DNA of 64,000 nt. Origin: Anseranas semipalmata. Its lineage: Eukaryota > Chordata > Aves > Anseriformes > Anseranatidae. This document shows positions 34,506-46,844 of this stretch, piece after piece. The notes under the pieces were generated by a model. The model saw only the letters and a program-made list of their open reading frames with translations. It did not search any database and had not been told where the DNA came from. Numbering within the stretch: the stretch's first letter is position 1; the number at the start of each line of letters is the position of its first letter. Position numbers and translations under genes: made by a program. The stretch covers positions 643,451 to 707,450 of the forward strand of contig VXAA01000923.1 of NCBI GenBank assembly GCA_013399115.1, given 5' to 3'.

Positions 34506-37500
34506 AGCAAAATGACCTCTTTAGCCTCAGAATAAAATGAAAGTCTGAATATTTCTCTACACTGGAAAAAAACTGCTCCTACTTTACAGCTACTAAGTGA
34601 GTTTATGATTTGTAAAATCCCAATTTATGGGATTTTAAGACAATTACACAGTAAAGTTGGGCCAGAATTAGGAAAAGACATGAATGTCCCATGTCACTGC
34701 TTATCTATAAATGTGACCAAATATTCTGGGGGCATTATTCCCTTCCTCTCTAGATAGTGTGATATGGAGTCATTTCAATTCCAATGGATGTTAATCCTGA
34801 TACCAGCCTCTATCACCAGAGGTATACTTGAGCCGGAGACTGCTAAGAAGGGGACAACAATAGTCTGTGGGAAGGTTATAAACCACTTTTGCAAGCAAAC
34901 ATGCAACAAGTCCAAGGGGAGCAGGATGGACTGAGCAGCAACACATTTCTTCAGACCCCATAGCAAGAGAGAGAGATTTGTCTTCCTCTGCTGTGCTTTG
35001 TATCTTGGTGAAGAAAACATCCTCCTCCTCACCGGCTGACAGGCTGGCTGTGAAACAGAGGCTGCTTCACTACACCATGCCCTGCACCGAAACTGGAGCA
35101 ACTGGCAGAGGAAAGGGAGGCCAGAGTGGAGGCAGGGATGCTGTGGCCTCTCCGGCTGCCTCATCAGGACCTGTTGGCACTCCTCTACTGGAGCCCTTTG
35201 GCAGGAGCAGAGGGCCCTGTGCAAAGCAGCAGTGACTTTCCCTCTGTGTCTTCAAAGCTGAGCTCTGTCATCGCTTCTGCCCCCTTCCTCTCCTCTCATC
35301 CAAAGGGGTTCAGAGGCTGTGCTCTGAAGCTTCTGGAGCAAGATGTTCTCTGGAAGCTGCCTTCTGCTGATCCTGTCCTGAAAATACGAAATGTTGCAGC
35401 ACTTGGGAACATGTAAGAAGACAAAAAGCTCAGTGCTGGATTAAAGCCACTTCTGGCACAAGATAAAAGACAGTCTCTCTCTGTCTCTCTCTCACACACA
35501 CACACAGACAGGAGGAAAAGCTCCCAGGGGCACAATCAATTACAGCTCTACCTCTTCTGGGCCGTCAGAGATAGTCACTGGCACGGGCCCTGCTGGAGTA
35601 TGAACCAAAAGGGATTTACAAAAACAAATCCTCAGCTGATGTATATACCTTGTACACCAGCGTGGCCCACAGCAATTTGTAGAACAGGAGGAAGAAGACT
35701 AATATATGACGATACACAAGCACAATGAATATTTTTCTCTTAATTGAATTTCCTCTGGCCTTCTGTAGTGAACTAACTGAAACAAAGGCTTTGCTGTTTC
35801 ATGTTTCTCATGAAAAGTTCAAGATTTTCAGAAATCTAACTCAGTCCCAACCGGGACAGACTTAATCCTTAGACATAACTGGATGTATAAATGCAGATAC
35901 GAGACAGGAAATTCTAAAAACTTTAACTTAGAAAATCCAACATCCGATGTGGGATGCAGACCTGCTGATGGTATATGGGCTTGTCTATTTCGCTGCTGCT
36001 GGTAGTGGCTGTAAAAATAGCCAGAGCATGGATAGCAAAGTCATAGAGGCATCACGCTGGAAAGTAACCTGAAAAAGTCACCAGGCCTTACTTGGCAGAA
36101 GCAACAGCATGTGTTTTATCAGTACAACTGGGGAATACAGCAGAGTACAAATATTTGCAAGCAATACAGAATTAAATATTTGTTCTGCGATCAGGTAGCC
36201 AGTGTTGGGTCATTGTGACAGCCACGTAGATCCAGACTAACACAGCTAATATGAATGATGTGGGGCTGCAGCATGGTCATGTAGGAAAATGCTGTATTGC
36301 CTTGTTCTGGATATAGAAAATATTGGGATAAACAGTGGGAATAGATAGGTGTGGTTTAATGTTGGAAGGGGATTAAAAGCAAGCTGAGAGTCTGATGTGA
36401 ATGTGTTGCTTATTTATTTTGATGTTACACTCAGTTTATCTCACACCCTTCTGAAATTTTCAGTTCTGGCCTCATGGCAGATTTCTGTGATCCAAGGGCC
36501 TAAGTGCCATGCGTGTGTGAAGGGGGGCCCAGGGAGCTGCTTTGGGTTTTAGGAGCCCAGGAGGCCCTAACTTAGGCAGTAGAAGTGCAGCAGTAAATAA
36601 AAAGCTCAGCTTAGAGCTGCAGAGAAAACAAGTTGTGAGTGTAGGTTAAAAGCCTAAAGTGTAGATTACAGCTCTAAAGATCTGGGGCAATAATTTGAGC
36701 CACATGTCTGATTACAGTAATGGCACGTGTTAATGTTGCTTGTAACCGAGCGCGATATTAACTGCATGCAGCACCTCAGAGCCTGTAAGCAGCAGTCTCC
36801 ACATGATGAACCCCAGCAGCTCGCGTGGGCACGGGTGGTGGCATTGGCGCGGGGAATGAGGGCAGGATCAGGCCTTCCCCTTCTGAGCAGAGGCTGGAGG
36901 TTTGAGTGGTTGTAGGGAGGAGCAGCTGGGGACTGCGTGGTGGTGGGCAGACATTTCTACAGGCCGGGTACACGCGCCTGAGCGGCCATCTTGAACGCAG
37001 GCTGCGCTGTGCATCCGGGAGTCCTGTCACCCCTGTCACCCTGCTCTGCCATGACCACATGGGCCCTACTAAGGAAAAGGTCGCAAAACTACAAATCCAA
37101 ATTTAAGTTAATTGTTAGTTATGAGTAACACATGCTTCAAAACTCTCCTGGACATGGCACCTCAGTGTGCCTCTTTTTGTGTGATCGCCACAGAGCGTGG
37201 CAGGAGTTACTCAGTTCAGAGAGGCTGTGGAAAAATAATCAGCTAAGGTGTGAGAGAAGAAGAACTGGGGAGGAGGGCTCTGTTTTTGTGCATTTTTTTC
37301 TTTTTTCTTTTTTCTCTGTTTTCCTAAATATTGTGGAGCATGTTGTGGAAAAATTTTAGCCATCTGTCTAAGGGATATTAGTGAAGTGGAGACTGTGTTA
37401 AAAATAAAGTGCCAGGTTGTCCTCTGCAGAAAGTTAATAAAAAGAAGGAAGTGAAAGACTGCTCATTATTTTTAATGACTCTGCTTTCCAGCAGAGCGCC

Positions 37501-40500
37501 TGTATCTCCCTGCCTTTACATTCTGCCTTATTTCAGTTCATTACGGCACATTAAACTGCTCAAGAGAATGACGGCTTTGTTCTAAAGCACTGAATTTATC
37601 AGGAGGCCCCTGGCCCAGCCTGGCCAGGCTGTTAATCACGGCCCTGGTGCCAGGAGGAGGATGCTGAGAAGAGCCCGGCAGCCTGTCCACCCCACAGCGA
37701 GTCCAGCCTGGATGGCTGGGCGCTGGTGCTGCTGAATGCCGTGCACGACCCCATCATCGGAGTCGATTAAGCTGTGCTTGACGAATGCCTGAACGTTTTC
37801 TGCATGCACATGTCCACATTTGTCTCTCTTACTGGCTCCATCTGACGTGAACCTCTCATATCCTGTCAACTGATATTTGCTTTATTAACTTTAAAATATA
37901 GGACATGTTCGGCAGTCCAGAAGATGAAGATTCATGAGTGTGCAATTCAGATCACAGTACCATGCAGAGCACCCAGAGCATTCAGCTGTATCTGCAGGCT
38001 CCTTGCAGGGAACAGACAGCAGGTAGGAAAGCTAAAAGCAGAAGCTGCTTTTCCAGATTTGACAACCAATAGCTTTTCTCAACAGCCTTGCTTGCAAAAA
38101 TACATGCTGTGATTCTCTTAATCTGAAACTCTTCTGCTATGCTCTTTGCATAAATTGAGTCACATTGCAGTCAGGTGTTTGTAGCACTACTTTTACTGTG
38201 GTTTGTTCAGATGCATAAGGCATGCATTTTCTACAGCTCAGAGGAATCACCTAGAAGGGGTCCACAGGCCCCAGGGTGTTTCCAGGGTTTTGTCTTACAG
38301 CTCCTCACAAACTCGTTTGCCAGCAGGTTTCATTGTCATGTTCTGCTCCCTCTTCTTGCTTACTGATGGTTGTGGCCCTGAAGTGATTAGGCACAGCCAG
38401 ACATGCATCCTGCATCTCATATATAATGCAAGCCCACAAGTCCTACGCACTATGGGGGGGCATCCATGTAGTTTGGGGCAGTAGCAGGGGATGTGGGGAG
38501 ACCTCGCACAGCTGTGGTGACAGCTGGAGCAACTCCCCGCGCTCTGCTTTTTCCATGAGTTTCCTGTGGCTGCTGCTCCCCAGCCTCAGCTGCCTCTCTG
38601 GGTGGCATGGAGGCTTGTGGGATTTCATAATTTCAAGGGCTTTCCGGCATAAATGATGCTCCACTGGGACAGTGGCTTTCCAGACCAGCCTGGCCAAAGG
38701 GATCAAGTTTTCCTGGATTTGGGATAGAGTAGGACAGGGTGGGAAGGAGACAGTGTTGATCCTTTAAATTCTAGGCACGGCAGGCTGGCTGATATTTTGA
38801 ATTTGCTTACCTTTTAACACAGAACAAGGCCAGAAGTGATTTATACTCACAAGCTACATTTTTTTCTGCCCGTCTTAATCCAGGAAATGAAATCCGTGAC
38901 CAGAAGTGTATTCCCCTTGTCTAAACACTGGCATGCTGGTGTTTAGAAGAAAGGGCTCCACCATGACTCTTCCCAACTGCCTGCAGAGTGAAACGAGAGC
39001 TTCAGACAGGGAGAAAAATGAGCTTGTTCCTGGGTGAAAACGCAGCACAGAGTCAGGCAGAGCATTTTTTTTTTTTNTGGGGGGCTGTTTGTCTTCCAGT
39101 TCTACTGGACACTAAACTTGGCAGAATCCCGACAAGGTGCTACAAAACAGCCTTCTGGCTGATGCAGTAACTTAACAAGAGAAACTTTTGATAGATGCCT
39201 ACTGGCAAGCTAATTAGAAGAGAAGTGATTTGCTGCATTACAGGAAAAACAAAGGAAGGAGAGGAAAATGTTCAGGCAGATCATTTAAGGTCCTCATCCT
39301 GGGAGAGAGGGAGTAACTGGTTTCATTTCCCAGAGGCTAATCCTGCTCTAATTGACTTATTATTAGACTCCAAAGGAAAACAATCCTCGTGGCCATGACA
39401 ACATACCCAGGGAATGCGTGACTGGCTGCTCTGGGGAAGACACATGGGGAGACAATAGGTTGCAGTGTATGAAGTGGCACAGGATCACATTTGTCATGTG
39501 CAGATCTAGGCGGCATCCTAGCCCTAACCGGGCACACTGGTTAGCGTTATGCTGTGGAAGGGGAATATTAAGGACAGCCTCGTGATTCATTTTGGCTCAT
39601 TGGTCTTCTATGAGAAAAAGCACAACCTCTTTCTAAACACAGACCAGACAACCACGGATCACACTTTACAAAAACAGACGATGTAGTAGCCATAGGTTAC
39701 TTGTGAACTACAAAAAACAAATTATGTATTTATAAACCAAACTCAGGACACCAAGATCCTGGTATTGTGAGAGGTGCTTCTATGGACATGGTACTATAGA
39801 GCTTTAAGAACAAAGATGCATCAAAATAGAGTGAGTCTGGGAGCTGAGCCTTAGAGATTTGCATTTTTCAAACTGGGAAAATCTGTTGTGCTTTCCATTA
39901 ACACTTTGAAAATTATTTTGAGTCCCTAGTTTGCATAATTCAAATACAAGCTATAAAATACATAGCTCAAATCTGCTAAACTACACTGAAGAAACTATGC
40001 TTAGTTTTGATCATTTTGCTTGACAAGGACTTGTTGGTATTAGAAATGCACTGAAGATATACTATTACTAAAACAAGAACTATTACAAAATGCCTAAGGG
40101 ATACCATTCATTATCCAGATAAACTTTCAAATAAGCAGACATAAGTGCATGCTAAATTACAATAAAATTCTTGTGGAATTACATATTTCTGCCGTAACAG
40201 GCCAGATGATCTCATCTCATGCATGTTATTACTGTGAATACCAAAGTTCTTCAAGGAAGTTCAGAAGACACAGTGATGTTCAGGTATAGTTAGACAGTAT
40301 GAGTATACTGTAAATTAAAGAAATCAAACACAGAAGGGAAAAATCTAGCAAAAAATACAACTGTGTGGAAAAATACCTTCTATCTCTCAGAAAAACTTCA
40401 ATCTAAGATGTATTTTCTGAAATTAGTGGAAATGCTTTTTCTCCAGAAGGACTTGAAAGGAATAAGCAAGTTTCGAAACAGGTGACTATGTGAGGAATTC

Positions 40501-40521
40501 ATCAAGTATTTGATTCATACC
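34506..40521. other. Intergenic sequence, no recognisable gene
   Basis: Unique sequence with modestly GC-richer patches at about 34980-35350 and 36820-37030, a CT/CA microsatellite at 35473-35510, and a single N at 39077. The longest frame is 149 codons on the minus strand at 34775-35224, with no recognisable motif. Confidence 0.6.
35473..35510 (+). repeat. CT/CA compound microsatellite
   Basis: GTCTCTCTCT units followed directly by CACACACACACA, about 38 bases. Confidence 0.9.
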
Positions 40522-41356
40522 TGGACAGGCTGAAGAACTGGGCCCACGTGAACCTAATGAGGGTCAACAAGTCTAAATGCACGGTGCTGCACCTGGGCCG
40601 GGGAAATCCCGGACATGAGTACAGACTGGGAGAACTCATTGAGAGCAGTCCTGCAGAGAAGGACTTGGGGGTTCTGATGGATGAAAAGCTCGACATGAGT
40701 CGGCAGTGCGCACTTGCAGCCCAGAAGGCCAACTGCATCCTGGGCTGCATTAAAAAAGGAGTGGCCAGCAGGTCGAGGGAGATGATTGTCCCCCTCTGCT
40801 CTGCCCTTGTGAGGCCCCACCTGGAGTGCTGCGTCCAGGTCTGGGGCCCCCAGCACAAGAAGGATGCGGAGCTGTTAGAGTGGGTCCAGAGGTGGGCCAC
40901 AAAGATGATCAAGGGGCTGGAGCACCTCTTCCTATGAAGATAGGCTGAAAGAGCTGGGGCTGTTCAGCCTACAGAAGAGAACGCTCTGGGGTGACCTCAT
41001 TGCAACCTTTCAATACTTAAAGGGGTCTTATAAAAAGGATGGAGGACTCTTTAGTCGGGTAGATAACGATAGGACAAGGGGGAATGGTTTTAAACTAAAA
41101 GAGGGGAAATTTAGATTAGAGGTTAGAAGGAAGTTTTTCACTCAGAGGGTAGTGAGGCACTGCAGCAGGTTGCCCAGAGAAGCTGTGGATGCCCCATCCC
41201 TAGAGATGTTCAAGGCCAGGTTGGATGGGGCCCTGAGCAACCTGATCTAGTGGGTGGCATACCTGCCCATGGCAGGGGGGGTTGGAACCAGATGATCCTT
41301 GAGGTCCCTTCCAACCCAGGCCATTCTATGATTCTGTGATTCTATGATTCTATGAT
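40522..41356 (+). mobile_element. CR1 LINE, 5'-truncated, young
   Basis: Plus-strand CR1 starting in the RT C-terminal region ([20 protein letters not shown]) and ending with the canonical tail, three ATTCTATG or ATTCTGTG units at about 41321-41356. The frame runs from 40548 through [29 protein letters not shown] and [10 protein letters not shown]. It breaks near 40930, where one extra base relative to the family (cacctcttcctatgaag) shifts the frame. The next part continues in another frame as [11 protein letters not shown]. Confidence 0.95.
40548..40937 (+). pseudogene. CR1 ORF2 C-terminal fragment, frameshifted
   Basis: 130-codon open stretch of CR1 ORF2 C-terminal to the RT core, ending early because of the one-base shift near 40930. 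It lacks both the endonuclease and the catalytic motifs, so it cannot be active. Confidence 0.85.
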
Positions 41357-43429
41357 AACTGTAGTTTGGCGAGAAAGGTGTAAAAACTTGGTACCTTCTG
41401 TTGAACCAGGTTTTCTGAGACTTTGGCCAGGATTTTTGAGTAGGGTTTTTATTTCATTGTTTCCAATGGGAAACTGGTAAAATAGAATAGCCTAAAATTA
41501 GGAGACCAGAAATATTTTATGTTTCTGGAGCACATGTATGTGCAGGCAATGGGAATTGCTAAGTAAAGCAAAAGCTCATTGTAAAGCAAAGAGCCAAGGC
41601 ACACCACTCATTGCCTGCCGCAGATGTTTGCAGCTTCGCCTGGGTTACAGCTATGGGGAGACAAAAAATTAGAAATTCCTCTCCAAATTCAGCACATTGC
41701 AGACAGAAAAAGAGACGTGCTACCCAGATGAGTGCAGGGGCTCCTTTTGCTCCACTCCTTCAATGTGGGAGCACTTTTGCAAACACCTGTGGCTATGCTT
41801 GGTGACTGGGTCAAATGTTCGACTTGTACTTTGTCAGGAAGGGTGCACAATTCTAACCCTCCCCGTTTTTTTGTCCTGCAGACAAAGACATAGGTCTGCA
41901 CATTTTGATAAAGTAACCTGAAGTTAGAAAATCAAGAAATTCTAAAAATCCTTTAAAACTTTAGCCTTACTACAGACTTCTTCATGTGGAAAAACCAGCT
42001 GCTGTACCACACTGTAAAGTAAAAAAAAATAAAAATAAACACAGGTGGTAGTGACAGTGAAAAAAGCTCAAGGAGAAATTGGTGCATTTCTCACTTATTA
42101 GGACATTTCCTTGATTTTAAGCATAATTTATTCTGTTTCAGCTGCATGGTTTCTGCACATTTCCTTTGAAACCTCTGTAATTCTTTCTGGCACAGATCAG
42201 AGGCAATACAATGTGGTCTCATCTGGGAACAGTATCCTAGAAAAGTGAAAATACCCCAAAGCTGTACAGAAAATAAAAATAATAAGTTAGCATTTAAGGG
42301 TTTGAATGAAAAACGGACTAGATCAGAGGTAGGTATTCAAATCTCATCACCCAGTGACTTAGGCAACATCAGTGAGGAGGCTGGTATCAGCCCACCCTGT
42401 GCACAGGAAGGGCTGGGAGAGCCATCCCTGCTCCAGGCTCTGGGACTCATCAAACCTGGTTTCTGGTGGACTCGTTGCTCATGGCTGACTGACTTTTTAA
42501 CTCAATTATAGCAAGAGTGAGGCATGAAGCTCTCCTCAGTGGAATCCAACTTGGAGAGAGAAACTGTGACCGAGGAGTCAATTATTTGGAGACTAATAAG
42601 GCAAAGTCCTGAAACGTGCTTTCTGCAGAACCCTCTACAGGCGCTCTCCTGCCCTAAGGTCAGACACTGCAAGAAGGGTTTGCTCTCCACCCAGGCACCC
42701 ATTGTCACAAACCTTGTAGGAACTGAGTAGCTTTAAAAACTCCATCAGCTCATGTGAGTTGTGGGCTACAAACGCAAGGACAGCCTCCAGGATAGATGCA
42801 CAGAAGGCACAATCTCAGAAACCTTGCTGTTGGGGAAACCCAGTAAAAAGCTCATTTGTAACATTTTTGGTTGATAATTAAATGGAACAACCAGAGTTTT
42901 ATCCAAAAATTGATGTTTTTTCCGCTTTTCAGTTTACTAGCTATGGGTTTCTGCAGGTGAATTAAGGTGCTATATGGGCTTCCTGTTCAACGTGCCATTA
43001 GAGAGGAGGTCTGCTACTTTAGGGCAAGTGACTTGACCCACCTCATCCATAACTTCCCCTCTGAGTCAAGGACTGCATATGAACTTGCTACTACTAGAAA
43101 GGAGAGAGTGGCATATATGGATACCTTTTTTATAAAGTTGATGTATGCACCATGGTTGCCATTTGGGGCCCACAAAGAGAGATATTTCCCTAGTAGAGGA
43201 CTTCAGTACAAACAAAACACAGTCATTCCTTGGTCATTCGACTAACTCCTGGGGTTCAGCAAAGGCTTAACACTGAACAAACACTACAAGTATGTCTACC
43301 ATGTCTTGTGTGGCACAGAGTGGGATCTCAAATGCCAGCAAGCTGGCAGGTCCATGTGGTACAGTGCTGTGCCCTGCAGGGATGCTCGCTAAGGTCCTAA
43401 AGCAGCATGACCACATCAGCATAGCATCC

Positions 43430-43471
43430 TGCCTGGCCTAATTAAAGAAATGGAGCTAATTAGGCCAGGCA
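43430..43471. repeat. Perfect 15-base inverted repeat
   Basis: Left arm TGCCTGGCCTAATTA at 43430-43444, 12-base spacer, right arm TAATTAGGCCAGGCA at 43457-43471. The arms are exact reverse complements and do not extend further. Each arm has a TAATTA homeodomain-type site and a TGCC/GGCA half. Confidence 0.95.
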
Positions 43472-46400
43472 CTGTGCCATATTGATTAGATGATATAGAC
43501 ACAGTCCTAATATCTAGACATGTTAGCAGGATAGCATTGCCCTTGGCTTGCATGTTACCCAGATAAATCAGAGCCTTTCTTCTCCGTAACTGTCAGCTTG
43601 GCACTGCTCACAAGCACTGGCTTCACATGGGTTTTAATGATGCATTGTGTTTTGTTTTTCTTTAATACTACCCAGAACTCAAAAGCCATCTCCCTGTTTT
43701 GTGGGCACAGTTCCTGGAATAAGATTAACTTTGTCTCAAGGGGTCACTTTCCAGCAGTCAAACTAAAAGCTGTGCGGGAGAATGCAAACAAGGCGAAGAG
43801 AGAGAAAATCAGGCTGCATTGCAGAACATCAATTCAAGATGAAAACTTTTCAGGGCTCTTTATGAGGAAATGCATAAACCCACAGATTAGGATTTTTGTG
43901 CTCAAAGAGCCCTCCGCATTCATCTGACTGCAAGGAGCTGGACATTTCCCTGCATGCTTGGCCAGGGGCTGCCTGTCCCCAGGACTGCAATCACACAGTG
44001 CTCAGACACAGGGCTTTGCTGAGCTATGGGCAGTTTGCTCTTTCTAATTTAGTGAAGATCTTGCTAAAACAAATTAATGAAGAGATAAATAAGTAAATAA
44101 AGCCCCCCATCAACACTCACACAACAAAACATGGTCATACAGACCCACTTCCCAATAAATCCTACCCTACATCCTTCTTTGTGAGGTTGTTCACTTTACC
44201 ACGCAGCACCCTGACAGCAGCCCTGCTGATTTTGCAGACTTCCTTAAGATGACAATACAGCTACAGTAACCACAGGTGAATTCGTTCTCCTAAAGAAAAA
44301 AATGGTAATTCTTTTTTGTGGCCTTCGTTTGCTACTTTGATGTTCATCACCTAGGAAATTTCAAAAGGATAGACATTTTTTTTTTTTCTAAATTATTCTA
44401 GAGGGGCTCTGAGAATCTTAATATTTATGGGTCTGACTATCTGGGAAATCAGACTTCATATCACAAAGTAACCATTTTGAAGATCCTCTTTCAAGGAAAA
44501 GTGAATCCCGAGGTTCAAGCAGGGCTGAGAAAAAAGAGAATGTTTTATTATCTATGATCACTCTGATCAAAGCAATACCAAAAGCATTTCTCTGTCTGCA
44601 GATAAAACAATGAAGAATGTGGAGTAGGCAGAAAACCTAATGCTTGTTCTATGGTACATATGTCTGCACTTCTGAATCCCTTCCCTACCGAAAAAAAACA
44701 GCACAGCCTTTCAGTCTGCAAACATGTGCACAGATCTCCTTTTATCAGGCTGCGAACGTCTCTATTTTATTCCATTTCAATCTGTAAATAAATGCAAATT
44801 GACGGATTAAGCAAAATGACTTTATTCTGCTTTCCTTCCGTGGAAAAGGTGGCCGAGATGTTTTACTTGAGAGCAGACAAGAGGGGGCACTCATGCATTT
44901 CCTACATTACAGCTTTTGACTTGGACTAGTTGGTTGGTAGGAAATGTATCTGAGACAGACATCTGAGATGTTGAAAAAGGTTGCAGGAAAAATACCAAAT
45001 TAATATAACGCCATAAAGAAGCAGAAAAATTGTCAGACAGGGAAAAAAGAAAAATGGAGGTGTGTGGGTAATGCTAGAAGATGTCCTGGTGCACCAGGCT
45101 AGGAGGTTTGATTCTGCAAATCTGCTTACAATGGAGGAAAAGGTGTTGCGGGAACAGAAGTGGAAGGAAACTCACATGGGAATGAAAGAAAGGATAGATT
45201 ATAAGTGTAGTCCAGAGCAGCGAGCTAAAGTTGGCCTCAGGCCCCTTGCAATCTTTTACATTTTCAGGGTAATGAAAAAGGGCTGGATGGGGGCTGAAAA
45301 CAGCTGAAAGAGATACAGCCTGAAGGCTAGTCCTCATTTTACTAATGAAACAGTTTGGGCTGCCTACACAGGGTCACCCTGGAAAGCTAAATAAATCAAT
45401 CAACTAAAGGTGTGAAGTCAATTTATATAAGCTATAGCATATTAAAACTCTGTGTGAATAGTTTCATTCAGGGTAAATAGCCTTAGATTACTACAGTTTA
45501 AATTTCTAGATTAACAGAAACAAAATATGTTTTGATAGCAAAGTAAAACAAGATGGAGGGAGAACAAACATCCAGTTAGTAAATTAGTCCTACATCCATG
45601 TCTGTCTTTGTTTTTAGTAGCAGAAAATCTAAAGCTACTCAGATAGGACAGTAAAGTTTATCATGCATTATATATGTCATACAACAACCTTAGATGCAAA
45701 AGGCTGTAAGTAGCAGAAAGTATGATAGTGCGCCAAAGTACAAACCTCACATTTGTTGGCTGTGCCACCATGAGTCCCTGCACTGCCCAGCTTTCTCAGT
45801 GAGCCTGACTGGAACTGAACCATACTCCTAGTGCATAGAGCAGAGTCAATTAACTATTATGTAACTTGTAACTAACAGAATTTAACTAAATTACTGGAGA
45901 GTGATATTACCAGAAACATAACTTTGTAATTCTTTTATTAAACACTATGTTCACTTGCTCAGTTAAGTGAAATATCAACCAAACAAAAACTCTGCCTTGC
46001 GCAGTAAGATTCCTGTCACTTTCCTTAGCTTTTCATCAGGCTCTACTCAAACTTGTGTTTTTTTTTTCCTGTCTTTTCTAGGCTTCCCTTGTTGCTTTCA
46101 TCATCACCCCAGGCTCTTCAAGCTGTTTACTCTGCTGTACGAATGAAGAATTTCTCATGCTACAACTAAATAAAGTGAAGCAAAAATAAGGTAACTGGCT
46201 GAGGTCAGTATGTGCTTGTGGACACTGGTTTGTGAAGCACACCTTCTTTGCAGGGAAATACAAACTGCAAGCAACTTCTGCAAATCAGCAGTCTCCCACC
46301 ACAACTTTATAGAGCTGTTTGTTAAAACCAAGATTGGGATTCTGTAAGCAAGTGAGTTTCACTGGTCACTGAGTGACTTGCAGGTAAATCACTAACTGAG

Positions 46401-46806
46401 GGTGAAATTAGATTAGACAAGGAAGTATTGCACAGCATAGATATGATGGCATGACAGGTCTGAATTTTTGAAATTAATGGCCATTTGTGAATGGATTTTT
46501 CATTGAACTACTGTATTGCTGAAAATAAACTCCACCACAGACTTTTTCTCTAGAACATCCTAGCTGCAAATGTGTTAATATCCTCAAGGGTCACATTTTC
46601 CCTTTGGAAAGGGGAAAATATCAGGATTGCTTTATCAAATTTCTGACCTATTTTAATAAGAAGGGTTTGGAAATTTAACTCTAAATTGAGTATTTTTCTG
46701 TTTGCACTATTCTTAATGGAGATTCCACAGGAATGTGAAAATGGAGGAGTAATCCAATGAGAAAATGAAAGCATTGCAGTAACACTAGTATGTCTGTGGC
46801 GTTCAC

Positions 46807-46844
46807 TTAAAAAAAGAAAAAAAAAAGAAAAAAAAAGAAAAAAG
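46807..46844 (+). repeat. A-rich purine tract
   Basis: Runs of 6 to 10 A separated by single G bases, about 38 bases, ending in aaaaaagg. Confidence 0.85.

Noticed and set aside
34775..35224. 149-codon minus-strand open frame, the longest outside repeats
   Set aside because: No recognisable domain, composition rich in Cys, Gln, Ser and Leu as expected for a chance frame in a GC-richer patch, and overlapping frames of similar length on the other strand.
36030..36090. Possible CR1 3'-end fragment (tcatagaggcatcacgctgg)
   Set aside because: Only a loose resemblance to the CR1 tail over about 25 bases, with no further matching sequence on either side.
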